Source: Phycicoccus sp. Root101
GTDB lineage: Bacteria > Actinomycetota > Actinomycetes > Actinomycetales > Dermatophilaceae
Direction of reading: 5' to 3'
Assembly (NCBI RefSeq): GCF_001426245.1
Contig: NZ_LMCM01000006.1
Span: forward strand, 617,038-681,037
Length of the DNA: 64,000 nucleotides
Shown in pieces: positions 54,229 to 63,679 of this stretch; the first letter of the stretch is position 1, and each line of letters opens with the position of its first letter. Under the pieces are notes generated by a model. That model had not been told where the DNA came from. It saw only the letters and a list, made by a program, of their open reading frames with translations, and searched no databases. A program made the position numbers and the translations under genes.

Positions 54229-54921
54229 TTGGGGGCGCGTCCTTTCGTGAGTGTGGAACCGGGTCGGGAGGTGGCAATTCAGGATCGGCGCGAAAGCACC
54301 ACCCCTACTTGACGCGCGCCCTACCCGTCCACGGGCGCACATGTTCGCGAGGTGTGGTGCCGCATTGGTTCGCTCAGCACGCCGTGACGTCCCTAACGCT
54401 GCTTTTTGCGAACCCATCTGGCATCAGCCAATCGACTGTCGTCGCTCCCCCGGCCGGCCCGAGTCGCCTGCGCTCGCGACCAGCCCAATGAGCCGCCTGG
54501 GGTTCCTGCCAACTCCGCGAGGCTTTCAACAGCATCTTGGCCAACCGCGCGATTGCGGACGCCGAGAGGGGCGTGAGCACCAGCGGCCCCCATGCCCGCG
54601 CGGTCTCAAGGCCAAGGTTCGAATCAGCCCGGTGACCAATGGGGCCTCTCGTCAGATCTACCCTGCTTGGAACATCGTCCGCCGTACTGTCCTTGGTGAA
54701 CAGCGAGGTCACCCGGGCTCCATGCATGTCGAGTTCCTCGGAACGGACTGGGCACGGGACGGCCGAAACTGCCAACACCACCCGGCCGGACGCAGTGCAG
54801 GGGGACGCTCGGTCGGGCCGGGCGGTGCGACAGAGACTGGCTCGGGCAAGCGCGCTAACCGAACGAACCAGTTCGTTACATATATTCCGAGATTAACAGC
54901 GTGAAGTCAAGCCGTCTGCCT
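54229..54921. other. Intergenic region upstream of the Tat hydrolase, no gene recognised
   Basis: About 690 bp with a minus-strand frame (54374-54781) that is protein-like in part but matches no family and has no good start. The palindrome at 54862 lies here. Confidence 0.45.
54862..54877. promoter_or_regulatory. Perfect palindrome AACGAA-CCAG-TTCGTT, candidate TetR operator
   Basis: The 6-4-6 inverted repeat lies next to an AT-rich patch (TACATATATTCC, minus-strand -10-like). It is 45 bases downstream of the TetR gene stop at 54922 and upstream of the minus-strand hydrolase region. Its spacing resembles TetR/AcrR operators. The promoter it would control is unproven. Confidence 0.45.
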
Positions 54922-55524
54922 TCAGGCCTGGCCATGAGCCCTAGTGCCACCTGACGCCGCGGCCTCTCCTGTAAGGAGCCTCAGAGACTCGACCATCGAG
55001 GCACGGTGAAGCTTCATGCGTCCCGCGCCCCACGCCTCCGCCCCCTCAGCGAGTTGAAGTGCACGGGGGGCCAGCAGCCAGGAGTGATGGATCGACCACA
55101 CAACAGCGAAAAGGTCCACGGCCTGAGCGCTGCTAAGGTCCGGGCGAGCAGCGCCCAGTGAGGCGATGCACCGCCGATAGAAGTCGACCTCGCCCGGGGC
55201 GGCCTCGGGGCGCTCGAGTTGGCGCCAGAGGTTCAGCCGGAGAAGGTCAGGGTTGTCGGCAAAATAGTCATAGATGTCACTCACGTACCGCGGCACGTCA
55301 TCCCACCGTTCGGGAATTGCGGCGGCGCTCCTCCACAAGCTATCGACGACCACTATGTCGAAGAGTTCTGCCTTGTTGCCGAAGTATTCGTAGATCGCGC
55401 GCTTGTTCGCAGATGCGCTACTGGCGATCCGATCGACGCGGGCGCCAGCCAGTCCGAACTTCGCGAACTCGTGAAAGGCGGCGTTCAAGATACGCCCCTT
55501 CGTCGCCTCGGCCCTCTCCTGCAT
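54922..55524 (-). CDS. TetR/AcrR-family repressor
   Basis: The 200-residue protein has a TetR N-terminal helix-turn-helix (ILNAAFHEFAKFGLAGARVDRIASSASANKRAIYEYFGNKAELF in parts, about residues 11-55) and an all-helical ligand domain with Trp-rich helices (SLWRSAAAIPERWDD, VVWSIHHSWLL). ATG 55524 is used; the open frame to 55782 has no features. It represses local genes until a ligand binds. It is on the same strand as the Tat hydrolase, which lies downstream, and the palindrome at 54862 is between them. Confidence 0.87.
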   Translation of the reverse strand: MQERAEATKGRILNAAFHEFAKFGLAGARVDRIASSASANKRAIYEYFGNKAELFDIVVVDSLWRSAAAIPERWDDVPRYVSDIYDYFADNPDLLRLNLWRQLERPEAAPGEVDFYRRCIASLGAARPDLSSAQAVDLFAVVWSIHHSWLLAPRALQLAEGAEAWGAGRMKLHRASMVESLRLLTGEAAASGGTRAHGQA

Positions 55525-55712
55525 TCGGTCACAGTAGCGGGCGCGGGCACCAGCGGCTTTGCACGAAGGCGGGCGCCTGGGCGAGCCTGCATCGACAGGA
55601 AGACTTGCCGCCCACGTAGGTCCGTGAACTAGGGGGAATGTCAACCTGTGTGTGTCACGCAGAGCAGGGTCGCTGGTGAAGCGGGGTGCGGTGCACAGCA
55701 GGGAACCGCACT

Positions 55713-56606
55713 TCATCCCGGACCGCGCCCTGGCCGCTCGCGGGTGACCACACCGGCCGCCCCTTGTCCTTGAATGCGCCACGGCGTCCGTGCCGCCGTG
55801 GCTTCGGCTCGACGCGTTTGGGTGGCGGAGGAGTCCGCGCCCGTGGCGGCGATGACGTGACGCAGCACTTCATCAGGATGCACATGCTCAGGCTCGCTGT
55901 GCCTGGTGGCACCGTCCGGGTCGTGGGTGGTGTCGACATACATTCGGTTCGATTCCCGGCCGCGGGTAGCCATGACGTACAGCGGCTCGCGTGTTGTGGT
56001 CGCGGTGACGTAGGCGTGCGCGGTGTCGACGGTGCGTCCCTGCGCCCGGTGGGCGGTGGAGGCGTACCCGAGCTCGAGGTGCTCCTTGACATAGTCGGCG
56101 GGGAGAGTCGCAGTCTCACCCGTTGCGACGCGGGCAACTCTGACCCTCCCGTCCCCCCGCGTCTCGCGAACGATCCAGTCATCGCCGTTCTTAACCCAGC
56201 CGCGCCCTGTGGACAGGGCGCGGACGTTCAGCCGGGTGACGACCACGTCCCCCACCCCAATGGTGTTGCCGTCGGCACTGGCGACACCACGGTCGGCGAC
56301 TGCGCCCATGGCAACACTGTGCGCTCGGGCTCGTGCGTTAAGGTCCGCGACGGTCTGGGCGTCAGCGGCGATCATCAGGGACTGCAGGCCGGCGCGTGTG
56401 TCGTCGAGCCAGGCGTCGAAGAGAAGGTCGAGCATGTCCTCCCGGGTACCGGACTCGACCCGCCCGTGCGCCAGGTACGTATCGGCGGCCTCGGGTTTTC
56501 CGGTGCGCAGCTGGAGGGTGGCGTCGCGCTCCCATTCGTGGCGGAGTGACGCGGGCTTGTCAGCGGCGATGAAAGGTGACCGTTCGCTTCCCGCTGCTTG
56601 TCGCAC
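55713..56606 (-). pseudogene. Fragment of a MobF-type conjugative relaxase/helicase (TraA/TrwC-like), both ends missing
   Basis: The 297-residue frame matches the C-terminal superfamily-1 helicase part of MobF relaxases: LRHEWERDATLQLRTG, then WLDDTRAGLQSLMIAAD with VADLNARAR (about 65-95), and the late helicase motif STAHRAQGRTVDTAHAYVT plus ATRGRESNRMYVDT (about 205-245). The first ~20 residues differ, so homology starts abruptly near 56550; the relaxase domain with its catalytic Tyr and the three-His site is absent. It is thus a dead remnant of a conjugative element. Confidence 0.85.
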
Positions 56607-56650
56607 CTCAGCACGCGCGGGGCGATCAACTGCCCCTCGCTCAAGAAGTG

Positions 56651-59590
56651 TCAGTCACCGGTTGAGAGTCGACCGGCCCATGCGGCCGCCTCACCACGAG
56701 TCGAGGTCTGGGACTTGCGCAGGATGTTGGACACGTGGGTGCTGACGGTCTTGTCGCTGATGAACAGAGCCTGCGCAATCTCGCTGTTCGATCTTCCGGC
56801 GGCAACGTGCGCAAGGACTTCTCGCTCGCGACTAGTGAGCTCGGCGAGGCCGGTCTTCGCAGATGCCTGCTCCCACGGCTCCACGACGACCGGGTCTAGT
56901 CGAAGGTGGCTTGTTTGGGCGCTGAGGGTCAGTGCTTGTTGCAGCGGCTGGGCGCCGAGCTTCTCGGCGATGGTCATGGCCTCGCGCAGTGATGCGGCTG
57001 CGTGGCCGCGAGGAAGTCCTTCTGCCAAGGCGCGCTGACCTTGGCGGAAGGCCGCCGTGGCCTGCTCCCAAAGCATGTCCGCCTGCTGACAGGCGGCCTT
57101 GGCCTGTGCCCACTTGTTCGACTGCTCGGGCAGGCCCCGAAGACGCCCTACCTCTGCCGCGTAGAGCGCTTGGCGGGCCGGCTGGATGCGATCAGTGGGG
57201 CCCCAAGGGATGAATGCCCTCGTTTGCCCGGCACTGCGCGCGTGGTAGACCCGGCTGAGGGCGGCGCCTGCTGTCTCGAGTGCGTCGTCACGGCTGTTGT
57301 CCCTGCCCTGTTCGGCCAGGTCCGCTGCTGCTCGGGCGGCAAGCAGGAGGAGCTCGTCGGCGTCGCGCGGGTCCGCCAGCGCCGCGCCCATCTGGGTCTC
57401 GATCACGGTGAGTGCCTGTGCCGGCTCTCGACTTCCGAGCAGCTGTTCGACCTGCGCGTAGGGGTAGGAGGCGGTGCCGCGGTAGTCAGTGGACGACAGT
57501 TCGGCGGCCCAGGCCAAGTGCCGTTCAGCGCGAGTCTGGTCGCCCCTTCGAAGGCTGAGAATGGCCAGGACGCAGTGGGCGTCTGCGCCGCGATGTCCGT
57601 CGTCTCCTGCCGACAGGGCCGGGCGCAGGTATTCCTCGGCCTGCTGCCACTGGCCCAGCGAAAGGGCGAACATGGCAGCACAGGTGAGCAGAAAGCGTCC
57701 TCTGGGCGCTGCGCCGGCGAGGATTACGTCGCGTCCGTGGTTGGCGTCCGCCTCGATACCGGCGGCGTTCTGGCCGCGGGCCGAGAGCTGATTGTGGATT
57801 TCGGCGGCGGCGTCGGCCATGTGGAGGACTTCGCCGGCGGCCGCAGCAAGGCCGTACGCCTCCGTGGCCCAGCCAAGCGCGTGCTGCGACTCCGGGTAGA
57901 CAGCCGCCATGAGTGTGAGCGCTGGCACCAAGGCATCCGACGAACCCACTTGGCGCGCGGCTGTGAGGGCGGCCTCGGCCCGGTCTGTTGAGCCCGGTCG
58001 TCCCGACCAGAGCTCGGACCAGGTCGAGGTCACGTCAACGATGACGTGTTCCGGGGTTGCAGGCACTAGGACTGCCAACGCCATTGCTTCGCGCAGCGGC
58101 TGCGTCATCGCCCCAAAGGACAAATGCTCTGCCTCCATGAGCATCCGGTGCTGCAGGGTGAGCAGGCGACAGGCCATACCGGGGTCCGTCGTTCGGTCCG
58201 TCAGGGCTAGCGCCTCTTCGAGGAGACCGAGTCCCTCCTGAGGCCGGTTGACACCCTGGCAGACCATGCTCGTCCGCAGCAGCAACTGCACGTATTTCGC
58301 AACCGGCTCGATGCCAGCCATGACCTGCGGCCACAGTCGACACGCTCGGTGCAGGTGCTCCAGCCGTTCTGTTTCCCCTTGCGTCGACGCCGCCGAATCG
58401 GCGGCAATCAAGGACCACTCGAAAGCCTTTGCGAACTCTCCCGCCAGTTCGTGGTGGCTCGCCATATCCCCTGGTGCAAAGGTTGAGGTGCCGGCCAGAG
58501 CCCTGGCGTAGGCGGAGTGGACCGGAGCAGGGTCGGGGGCGTTGACGTCCCCGGTCAGGAGCTCTGCGATCAGTGGATGCCTGAACCACACTAGTTTGCT
58601 GACAGGGCGTGTCAGAATCCCAGCGGTCACCGCTTCGGCCACCGCGTCTCGAACTACGCCCCCATCGGCCAGTTCGGGGTCCACTAGGCGGCCCACGGTC
58701 TGGAGGACATCCAGGGTCACGGGACGTCCACCAAGAGCGAGCAGTCTGGTGCTCTGTCGCGCTGTCCCACTCAGGGAGTGCCAACGGGACAGCAGCGCCT
58801 CGCGAAGCGCCGCAGAAGGCGAACCGGACGGCTCGGCGCTGTCGGACCCAGCGACGCACACGAGCAGCTCGGTCAGGTACGGATTGCCCCCCGAACGAGA
58901 GTGCACGCGAGACACCTGCGCTGGGGACATCGCCTCACCGGTCAACGCCGCGACCTGCGCGGCCGTTCCATCTGGCCCGAGCCGCTCAAGGTGGATCTCC
59001 TCGACTGCGGGCATCCGCCGAACCTCGCCCAGCCACGAAGTGAGGGGATGCCCTTCGGGCCGATCCTCGTCCCGAACGGTTGCCAACACCGCCAACCGCT
59101 GATCGCGGAAGCCACTGATAAGGAACGCCAGCAGGTCCAGGGACGAGGCGTCTGCCCACTGCAGGTCGTCAATCACCAAGGCAGTAGGGCAGCGACGAGC
59201 CAGCCGGACCAACGCTGTGTCGATCTGTGGCAAGGCCAGCCCACGCTCGCCAGGGGCGCCCGAGCCCAGGCTAGGGAGCAGAGAGCTCAACACGTCCAAC
59301 CCAGCGAACACGTCATCCCTGACTGCGCGGTCCACGGCGGCGACCCAACCGTCTAGGGCAGGGATGAGCGCGGCGAATGGCACCGAAGCAGCACCAAAGT
59401 GCACGCAGGTCCCCCACAACACCGCGCCGTCGAAGTGCTCGCAGACCTCGCGGACCAGAGCCGTCTTGCCGACCCCTGCCTCCCCATGGATGAAGACCAC
59501 CCCGGGATCTCCCTGCGCCGCGGCACGCAAAACCCTTGCCAACCTCTGCCCCTCCACTGACCGGCCGACCACCGAGGCCTGAGGTGCCAT
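56651..59590 (-). CDS. Large LuxR-family ATPase regulator (third copy)
   Basis: The 979-residue protein has Walker A GEAGVGKTALV (about residue 35), Walker B ALVIDDLQWADASS (about 140), a long helical sensor region and a LuxR helix-turn-helix at the end (TSREREVLAHVAAGRSNSEIAQALFIS, in parts, about 920-945; VSTHVSNIL). GGAGG lies six bases before ATG 59590, so the longer frame to 59764 is not used. It belongs to the same class as 35649 and 38470 but is on the opposite strand and not paired. Targets are unknown. Confidence 0.88.
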   Translation of the reverse strand: MAPQASVVGRSVEGQRLARVLRAAAQGDPGVVFIHGEAGVGKTALVREVCEHFDGAVLWGTCVHFGAASVPFAALIPALDGWVAAVDRAVRDDVFAGLDVLSSLLPSLGSGAPGERGLALPQIDTALVRLARRCPTALVIDDLQWADASSLDLLAFLISGFRDQRLAVLATVRDEDRPEGHPLTSWLGEVRRMPAVEEIHLERLGPDGTAAQVAALTGEAMSPAQVSRVHSRSGGNPYLTELLVCVAGSDSAEPSGSPSAALREALLSRWHSLSGTARQSTRLLALGGRPVTLDVLQTVGRLVDPELADGGVVRDAVAEAVTAGILTRPVSKLVWFRHPLIAELLTGDVNAPDPAPVHSAYARALAGTSTFAPGDMASHHELAGEFAKAFEWSLIAADSAASTQGETERLEHLHRACRLWPQVMAGIEPVAKYVQLLLRTSMVCQGVNRPQEGLGLLEEALALTDRTTDPGMACRLLTLQHRMLMEAEHLSFGAMTQPLREAMALAVLVPATPEHVIVDVTSTWSELWSGRPGSTDRAEAALTAARQVGSSDALVPALTLMAAVYPESQHALGWATEAYGLAAAAGEVLHMADAAAEIHNQLSARGQNAAGIEADANHGRDVILAGAAPRGRFLLTCAAMFALSLGQWQQAEEYLRPALSAGDDGHRGADAHCVLAILSLRRGDQTRAERHLAWAAELSSTDYRGTASYPYAQVEQLLGSREPAQALTVIETQMGAALADPRDADELLLLAARAAADLAEQGRDNSRDDALETAGAALSRVYHARSAGQTRAFIPWGPTDRIQPARQALYAAEVGRLRGLPEQSNKWAQAKAACQQADMLWEQATAAFRQGQRALAEGLPRGHAAASLREAMTIAEKLGAQPLQQALTLSAQTSHLRLDPVVVEPWEQASAKTGLAELTSREREVLAHVAAGRSNSEIAQALFISDKTVSTHVSNILRKSQTSTRGEAAAWAGRLSTGD

Positions 59591-60012
59591 TGAGCCTCCA
59601 CGCATAACCGCAGTGTCCGCCGCCCCGACCGCAAAGTCACTGCCCGCCAGAGCCAACTCAAGTCGAGCGGGACAGGACACCCACCTGTTCCCCTGCCAAA
59701 GCCGCGAAGCCTCGCACCACACCGGGCCGAAGAAGCCCATGAGCACGTCACCGAAACGCTTCACCCGCCTCGCCAGCTACGGCCCGTCATCCACACGCCC
59801 ACCCTTCGGTGGATGTCCTGCGCCCACGACCCAAAGTCGGTGCACGCTCGTCCCCCCCTCGGCGGCTCGCGCTGACTTGTTGGTTGGCGCGTAGCCATCT
59901 AAGGGGTTCGGCGGTGCGATCTAAGGCTTAGTACCGGATGCCGCTCACGACCACCAGGGGGAGCGTGAAGCAAGGAGTAAACCTCATCACCACGAGCCTC
60001 AAGGAGGCAGAC
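59591..60012. other. Divergent intergenic region, nothing recognised
   Basis: About 420 bp between the LuxR gene and a secreted-protein gene. Both promoters should lie here. No motif is defended. Confidence 0.4.
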
Positions 60013-60459
60013 ATGAGCTGCACAACTAGCCAGCAATGCGACGCCAGCAGCGTCCTGGCTGCTGTCCCGAACCGGCGTGTCTTGGCCGGTGTCGCTGTCA
60101 TTCGAACCCCCGGAACCCTCGGTAGGGCTAGTTCTGTCCGTCGCCACATCACGACCCTGATCACGGTTGCCGGCCTGACCGCACTTGCCCTCGCCTCTGC
60201 GAGCGCCCCGCCAGCGTCCGCCCGTCAGGACTTCGGAATCGACACAGGGACGACCATTTCCGGGCATCCGGCGCGCCTCACACTGGCCCGCATCGGAGGT
60301 CAGATTGTCCGCTGCGACACGGGCGAGGGGAACCTCGGCGGAGCCGGGGCGGAGGCGCCGCTCACCCTGCCTGCGGTCACTACTTGCAACCCGAGCACTC
60401 CAGCTGGGCCGGGCTCGGCTGCTCAGGCGCGACAGCTCGAGCACGACCCGCTGAGGTGA
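60013..60459 (+). CDS. Short secreted protein of unknown function
   Basis: The 148-residue protein has a late hydrophobic segment (HITTLITVAGLTALALASAS, about 45-64) followed by an Ala-Ser-Ala cleavage region, and a mature part of about 75 residues with two Cys. AAGGAGG is five bases before ATG 60013. The mature part has no family motif and may be truncated. Its first six residues (MSCTTS) equal those of the Tat hydrolase at 54228, possibly by chance. Confidence 0.5.
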   Translation: MSCTTSQQCDASSVLAAVPNRRVLAGVAVIRTPGTLGRASSVRRHITTLITVAGLTALALASASAPPASARQDFGIDTGTTISGHPARLTLARIGGQIVRCDTGEGNLGGAGAEAPLTLPAVTTCNPSTPAGPGSAAQARQLEHDPLR

Positions 60460-61222
60460 GGTCGATGCCCGACACCCGCAGTCGGCGGCTTGGGCCGCGA
60501 CCCGCCACCCGCTCCCCTGCCGGTGACGACCTGGAGACCCCGCAGCCAGGGATTGTCGCTGGGGGCGTGCGGCGGCACCGAGATCTCCGCCGCCCCCACC
60601 TCGCGGTGGTCCTGACCACCGCGGTGGTGAGGGCGACGGGCGGGGTCGCGTCGGGGGCTCCTACGCGACCGCACCCCCGTCCGCCCGGGGCTCCCGAACC
60701 CGACGGCTCTTGCACGCACACCCGCGCTCCCACCTGGATCGACACCACCACACTCAGCACCAGCAAGGGCGCCTCCATTGGCACGTGTCACGGCAGACCT
60801 GGTCTGCGGCCCTCCCCGACGATGTGCCCCTTGCCACAGCGAACGCATGCCTCATACGGCTTGTTGTCCTTGGTCAATTTCCGGGTCCACCTGTGCAGGC
60901 CCACCAAGCAATGCCACCGACCAGACACCACTTGCCCCCTTCACGCCGAAGACACCCAAGCCTCGCGAGTAAAGATACCGACGCTCCTCGCACCGGTGCG
61001 ACCCGTCAAGACGCCGGCGACGTCCCTTTCCTTGACCGGCCTACTGCGCAAGTTTCGTGGTGAGCTAGTTCCTGAGCAGGACCGCTCCTACGTGGAAATC
61101 AGATATCCACTCACCCTATGGATCAGCTCATCACGCGAATCCGGCCTAATCACCGCAAGCTCGTGGCCCTTCCCAGTCGACCTGCTCGGGGGGGACACTC
61201 GGGTCGTACCCCGGAGGTGCGC
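60460..61222. other. Region without a recognisable gene
   Basis: About 760 bp. Plus- and minus-strand frames are Pro/Arg-rich with no motifs or supported starts. The right end carries GGAGG for the lipoprotein gene. Confidence 0.45.
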
Positions 61223-62428
61223 ATGATCTCGCGCCCGCATTCTTCTGCTTCTAACGTCCCTACCGAACCTTCCGCGGTGACCCGGCGGGTGGCTGTAGGC
61301 CTGGCTGCCGCGATAGCAGCGGTGATGATGGTTAGCGGTTGTGCAGGGAACGACTCTTCGAGCGGCCGTGCATCGACGCTGGCCCAGTCGTCGGCGCCCC
61401 TACCCAGTCCGCCAGACGCAGGCACAGTTACCACTGCCACTGACAAGTATCTGTTCAACATCTTGTCGCCGGCGGTCTCGAACGTCCGGGCCGTCCTGGT
61501 CATCGTCGACCGGAAGCCGCTCGTGCAGCTCTACCGCTCCAGCACCCCCGCGCAGGCCCACGACGTGCACTCGGTCACCAAGAGCGTCATCGGCACGCTC
61601 ATCGGGATCGCCCTGTCCGAAGGACGGCTGCACTCCCTCGACGACACGCTCGCGACGCTGCTGCCGCAGCACCACGCCGACATGGACTCCACGGTGGGCG
61701 CCATCACCCTTCGCCAGCTCCTGACCATGACCGCCGGCCTACCGCCGGACCAGGCCAACGGGGAACCACCCTCCTCGTTGTCCGGCCCTGACTGGGTGGG
61801 CAACATCCTGCGCACTGGCACCGTTGCACCTCCGGGCAGGTCCTTCGCGTACTCCAGCGCCGGGTCGCACCTGCTCTCGGCCATCCTCACCCACGCCACA
61901 GGCAAGTCCGCCCTGGACTACGCCCGACCACGCCTCTTCGACCCCCTCGGCATCAACACCCGCAACGCGGTGGAGCCACGTACCGCCGACAAGGCTGCCA
62001 TCGCCGCATACGACAAGGCGGACTTCGCGTGGCCGAAGGACCCCCGCGGCATCCAGCTCGGCTTCGGCGCGTTGAAGATGGCGCCACGCGACATGGCCAA
62101 GCTGGGCCAGCTCTACCTCGACGGCGGTCGGTGGAACGGGCGCCAGATCGTCCCGACGCAGTGGGTGGAGGCGTCCACCACCGCCCAGGTGGCCACCCAG
62201 AGTGACCGCGGCGCGCTCGCGGAGAGCTACGGGTACCAGTGGTGGGTCACGCAGGAGAAGGGGCACGCCGCGTATGCCGCCCTCGGGTTCGCAGGTCAGG
62301 TGGTCGAAGTCGTCCCCGACCTACGCCTGGTCGTCGTGGTGGCCACCGAAGCCGGGGACAACAACCTTCGCTGGGAGCATGTCCGCGGCATGGTCGCGGA
62401 CGCCATCGTGCCCGCCGTCGGCGGCTGA
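61223..62428 (+). CDS. Serine hydrolase lipoprotein (class C beta-lactamase/PBP fold)
   Basis: The 401-residue protein has a lipoprotein signal (VGLAAAIAAVMMVSGCAG; lipobox Cys near 36). The hydrolase part has SxxK in SVTKSVIG (about 117), a YSS-type second motif in FAYSSAGSHLL (about 213) and a beta-lactamase-like C-terminal region (YGYQWWV; ALGFAGQVV at about 350). The fold cleaves beta-lactams, D-Ala peptides or esters outside the cell; the third motif is not clearly KTG. GGAGG precedes ATG 61223. Confidence 0.85.
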   Translation: MISRPHSSASNVPTEPSAVTRRVAVGLAAAIAAVMMVSGCAGNDSSSGRASTLAQSSAPLPSPPDAGTVTTATDKYLFNILSPAVSNVRAVLVIVDRKPLVQLYRSSTPAQAHDVHSVTKSVIGTLIGIALSEGRLHSLDDTLATLLPQHHADMDSTVGAITLRQLLTMTAGLPPDQANGEPPSSLSGPDWVGNILRTGTVAPPGRSFAYSSAGSHLLSAILTHATGKSALDYARPRLFDPLGINTRNAVEPRTADKAAIAAYDKADFAWPKDPRGIQLGFGALKMAPRDMAKLGQLYLDGGRWNGRQIVPTQWVEASTTAQVATQSDRGALAESYGYQWWVTQEKGHAAYAALGFAGQVVEVVPDLRLVVVVATEAGDNNLRWEHVRGMVADAIVPAVGG

Positions 62429-62475
62429 AGGACAGGGCGGCTGACGGGCTGCCGGACATGCCGGGTGTCGGCCGG

Positions 62476-62667
62476 CTATCCCCCACCGCCGCCCATGAAG
62501 CCACCAGCGATGCCCATCCCGGCGTTCGTCCCGGAGCTGATGCCGTCACGCCGTTCCTTGAGGCAACGGGCACAGCGCTCATAGCGCTGGCCATCCGGGG
62601 TTCGCGCGTACTCCCAGTGGTGGTGGAGATTCGTCTTGCACAACAGGGTCCTGCTCGATGGCTTCAC
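62476..62667 (-). CDS. Small CxxC-type protein of unknown function
   Basis: The 63-residue protein has Cys at LLCKTN and a CARC pair (CxxC) in RYERCARCLKE, with HHHW between; it could bind zinc. A Gly-rich tail (MGIAGGFMGGGGG) ends it. GTG 62667 is chosen for GGAGG nine bases upstream. No family name is recognised. It overlaps nothing and is opposite to the lipoprotein gene. Confidence 0.6.
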   Translation of the reverse strand: MKPSSRTLLCKTNLHHHWEYARTPDGQRYERCARCLKERRDGISSGTNAGMGIAGGFMGGGGG

Positions 62668-62859
62668 GTCGTCCTCCTGGAGTCCACGGGACAGCGTTCT
62701 CGCCGTCCCGATTCCCTGCAGAACCACTTGCCTCGCGCCTGCCCAAGCGGACCTCCGGAGGGCACGAGCCTGCTTGACGTAGGGCGCTCCCGCGCCACCC
62801 AAAGGCCACGGCGCCCCTTGGACATCGGGCACCACGACGACAAAGCCTCCATCCCTGGG

Positions 62860-63387
62860 TCAGTGGTTTCCGCCGATGCCCTCGCCGTCGAGGCCATAGG
62901 CGACCCTCGGGTCGCTGGTCGCTGCCCATCGGCCCACCTTGGGGTCGAAGCCCCCGTCCGCCCACAGGGAGTCGTCCTCGGGCTGCGGCTCCGCCCCGTC
63001 CCAATAGGCGTAGCCGCCCAGCAGCCCGAAGGACGACTCGGACAACAGCACACGTGCGGCCAAGTCCTGGAGCGTGTCCGGCGGCAGGCCCATCAGCAGC
63101 TGCCCGGGGGACCGGCGCTCGCCGCTGGTCACGAGGTGGGCGATCTTCACGTGGTCGTGGGCGGTCAGGTGATCACCCACGAGCAGGCTGCTTCGAAGGG
63201 TCGCTACCAGCGCCTCCTGGTCAGCTTCCGACAGAAGCGGTATCGCTTCGAGATGGGCGGCTTCGAGCGCGTCGACCGGGGCCGTGCGCAGGAGATAGCG
63301 GTACTGGCGTACCACGGGGTCCTCGGGTGCGACGGCCGCGATGGCGTCCGGGTCCTGCGGCCCTTTGCCGAAACTGAATCGGCTCAT
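62860..63387 (-). CDS. Conserved-looking cytosolic protein of unknown function
   Basis: The 175-residue protein begins MSRFSFGKGPQDPDAI and has Asp/Leu-rich helices (PVDALEAAHLEAIPLLSEADQEALVATLRSS in parts, about 40-70), HLTAHDHVKIAHLVTSGERRSPG (about 75-97) and a Gly/Trp/Asp end (DSLWADGGFD). I do not recognise the family. The start ATG 63387 follows a purine-rich GAAAG; the frame opens to 63444. Codirectional with the small CxxC protein downstream. Confidence 0.65.
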   Translation of the reverse strand: MSRFSFGKGPQDPDAIAAVAPEDPVVRQYRYLLRTAPVDALEAAHLEAIPLLSEADQEALVATLRSSLLVGDHLTAHDHVKIAHLVTSGERRSPGQLLMGLPPDTLQDLAARVLLSESSFGLLGGYAYWDGAEPQPEDDSLWADGGFDPKVGRWAATSDPRVAYGLDGEGIGGNH

Positions 63388-63403
63388 CTTTCGAGGATAG
63401 GAG

Positions 63404-63592
63404 CTACGCCGAACAACACGCCAGTCCCCAGAGCCACCGACCATCAGCGAAAGCGCGAAGACGGGCAGGTCGGCAAGCGGCGGAAAGACGCACAGCCGGA
63501 TAAAGCAAATTACTCCTGGTGACGGCGAGGTCGTACTTCGCGCCGATGCGGCCCGCGCGAACGTACCGTTGCGAGTTCAGTGCGGTATTCAT
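63404..63592 (-). CDS. Possible small protein or gene remnant
   Basis: The 62-residue frame has AAAGGAAA just before ATG 63592 and starts MNTALNSQRYVRAGRIGAKYDLAVT; the latter half is Arg/Ala-rich and looks non-coding. It may be the truncated start of a longer gene. No family is recognised. Confidence 0.35.
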   Translation of the reverse strand: MNTALNSQRYVRAGRIGAKYDLAVTRSNLLYPAVRLSAACRPARLRAFADGRWLWGLACCSA

Positions 63593-63679
63593 GCTGTTTC
63601 CTTTGGCGAGTTTGGCGATGGATCGGGTTGGTTCCGTGGCCCGGTGGCCGCGCCGCATGCGGCTTGCGTCATCGGGTGG

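Noticed and set aside
54251-54904. 217-residue plus-strand ORF
   Set aside because: No motifs, no RBS, Arg/Pro-rich; overlaps a control region.
60384-61226. 280-residue ORF before the lipoprotein
   Set aside because: Low-complexity composition, start inside the previous gene; no family match.
62239-63522. 427-residue plus-strand ORF across the lipoprotein end and two minus-strand genes
   Set aside because: Composition is Arg/Pro/Gly-rich; minus-strand genes have better starts and structure.
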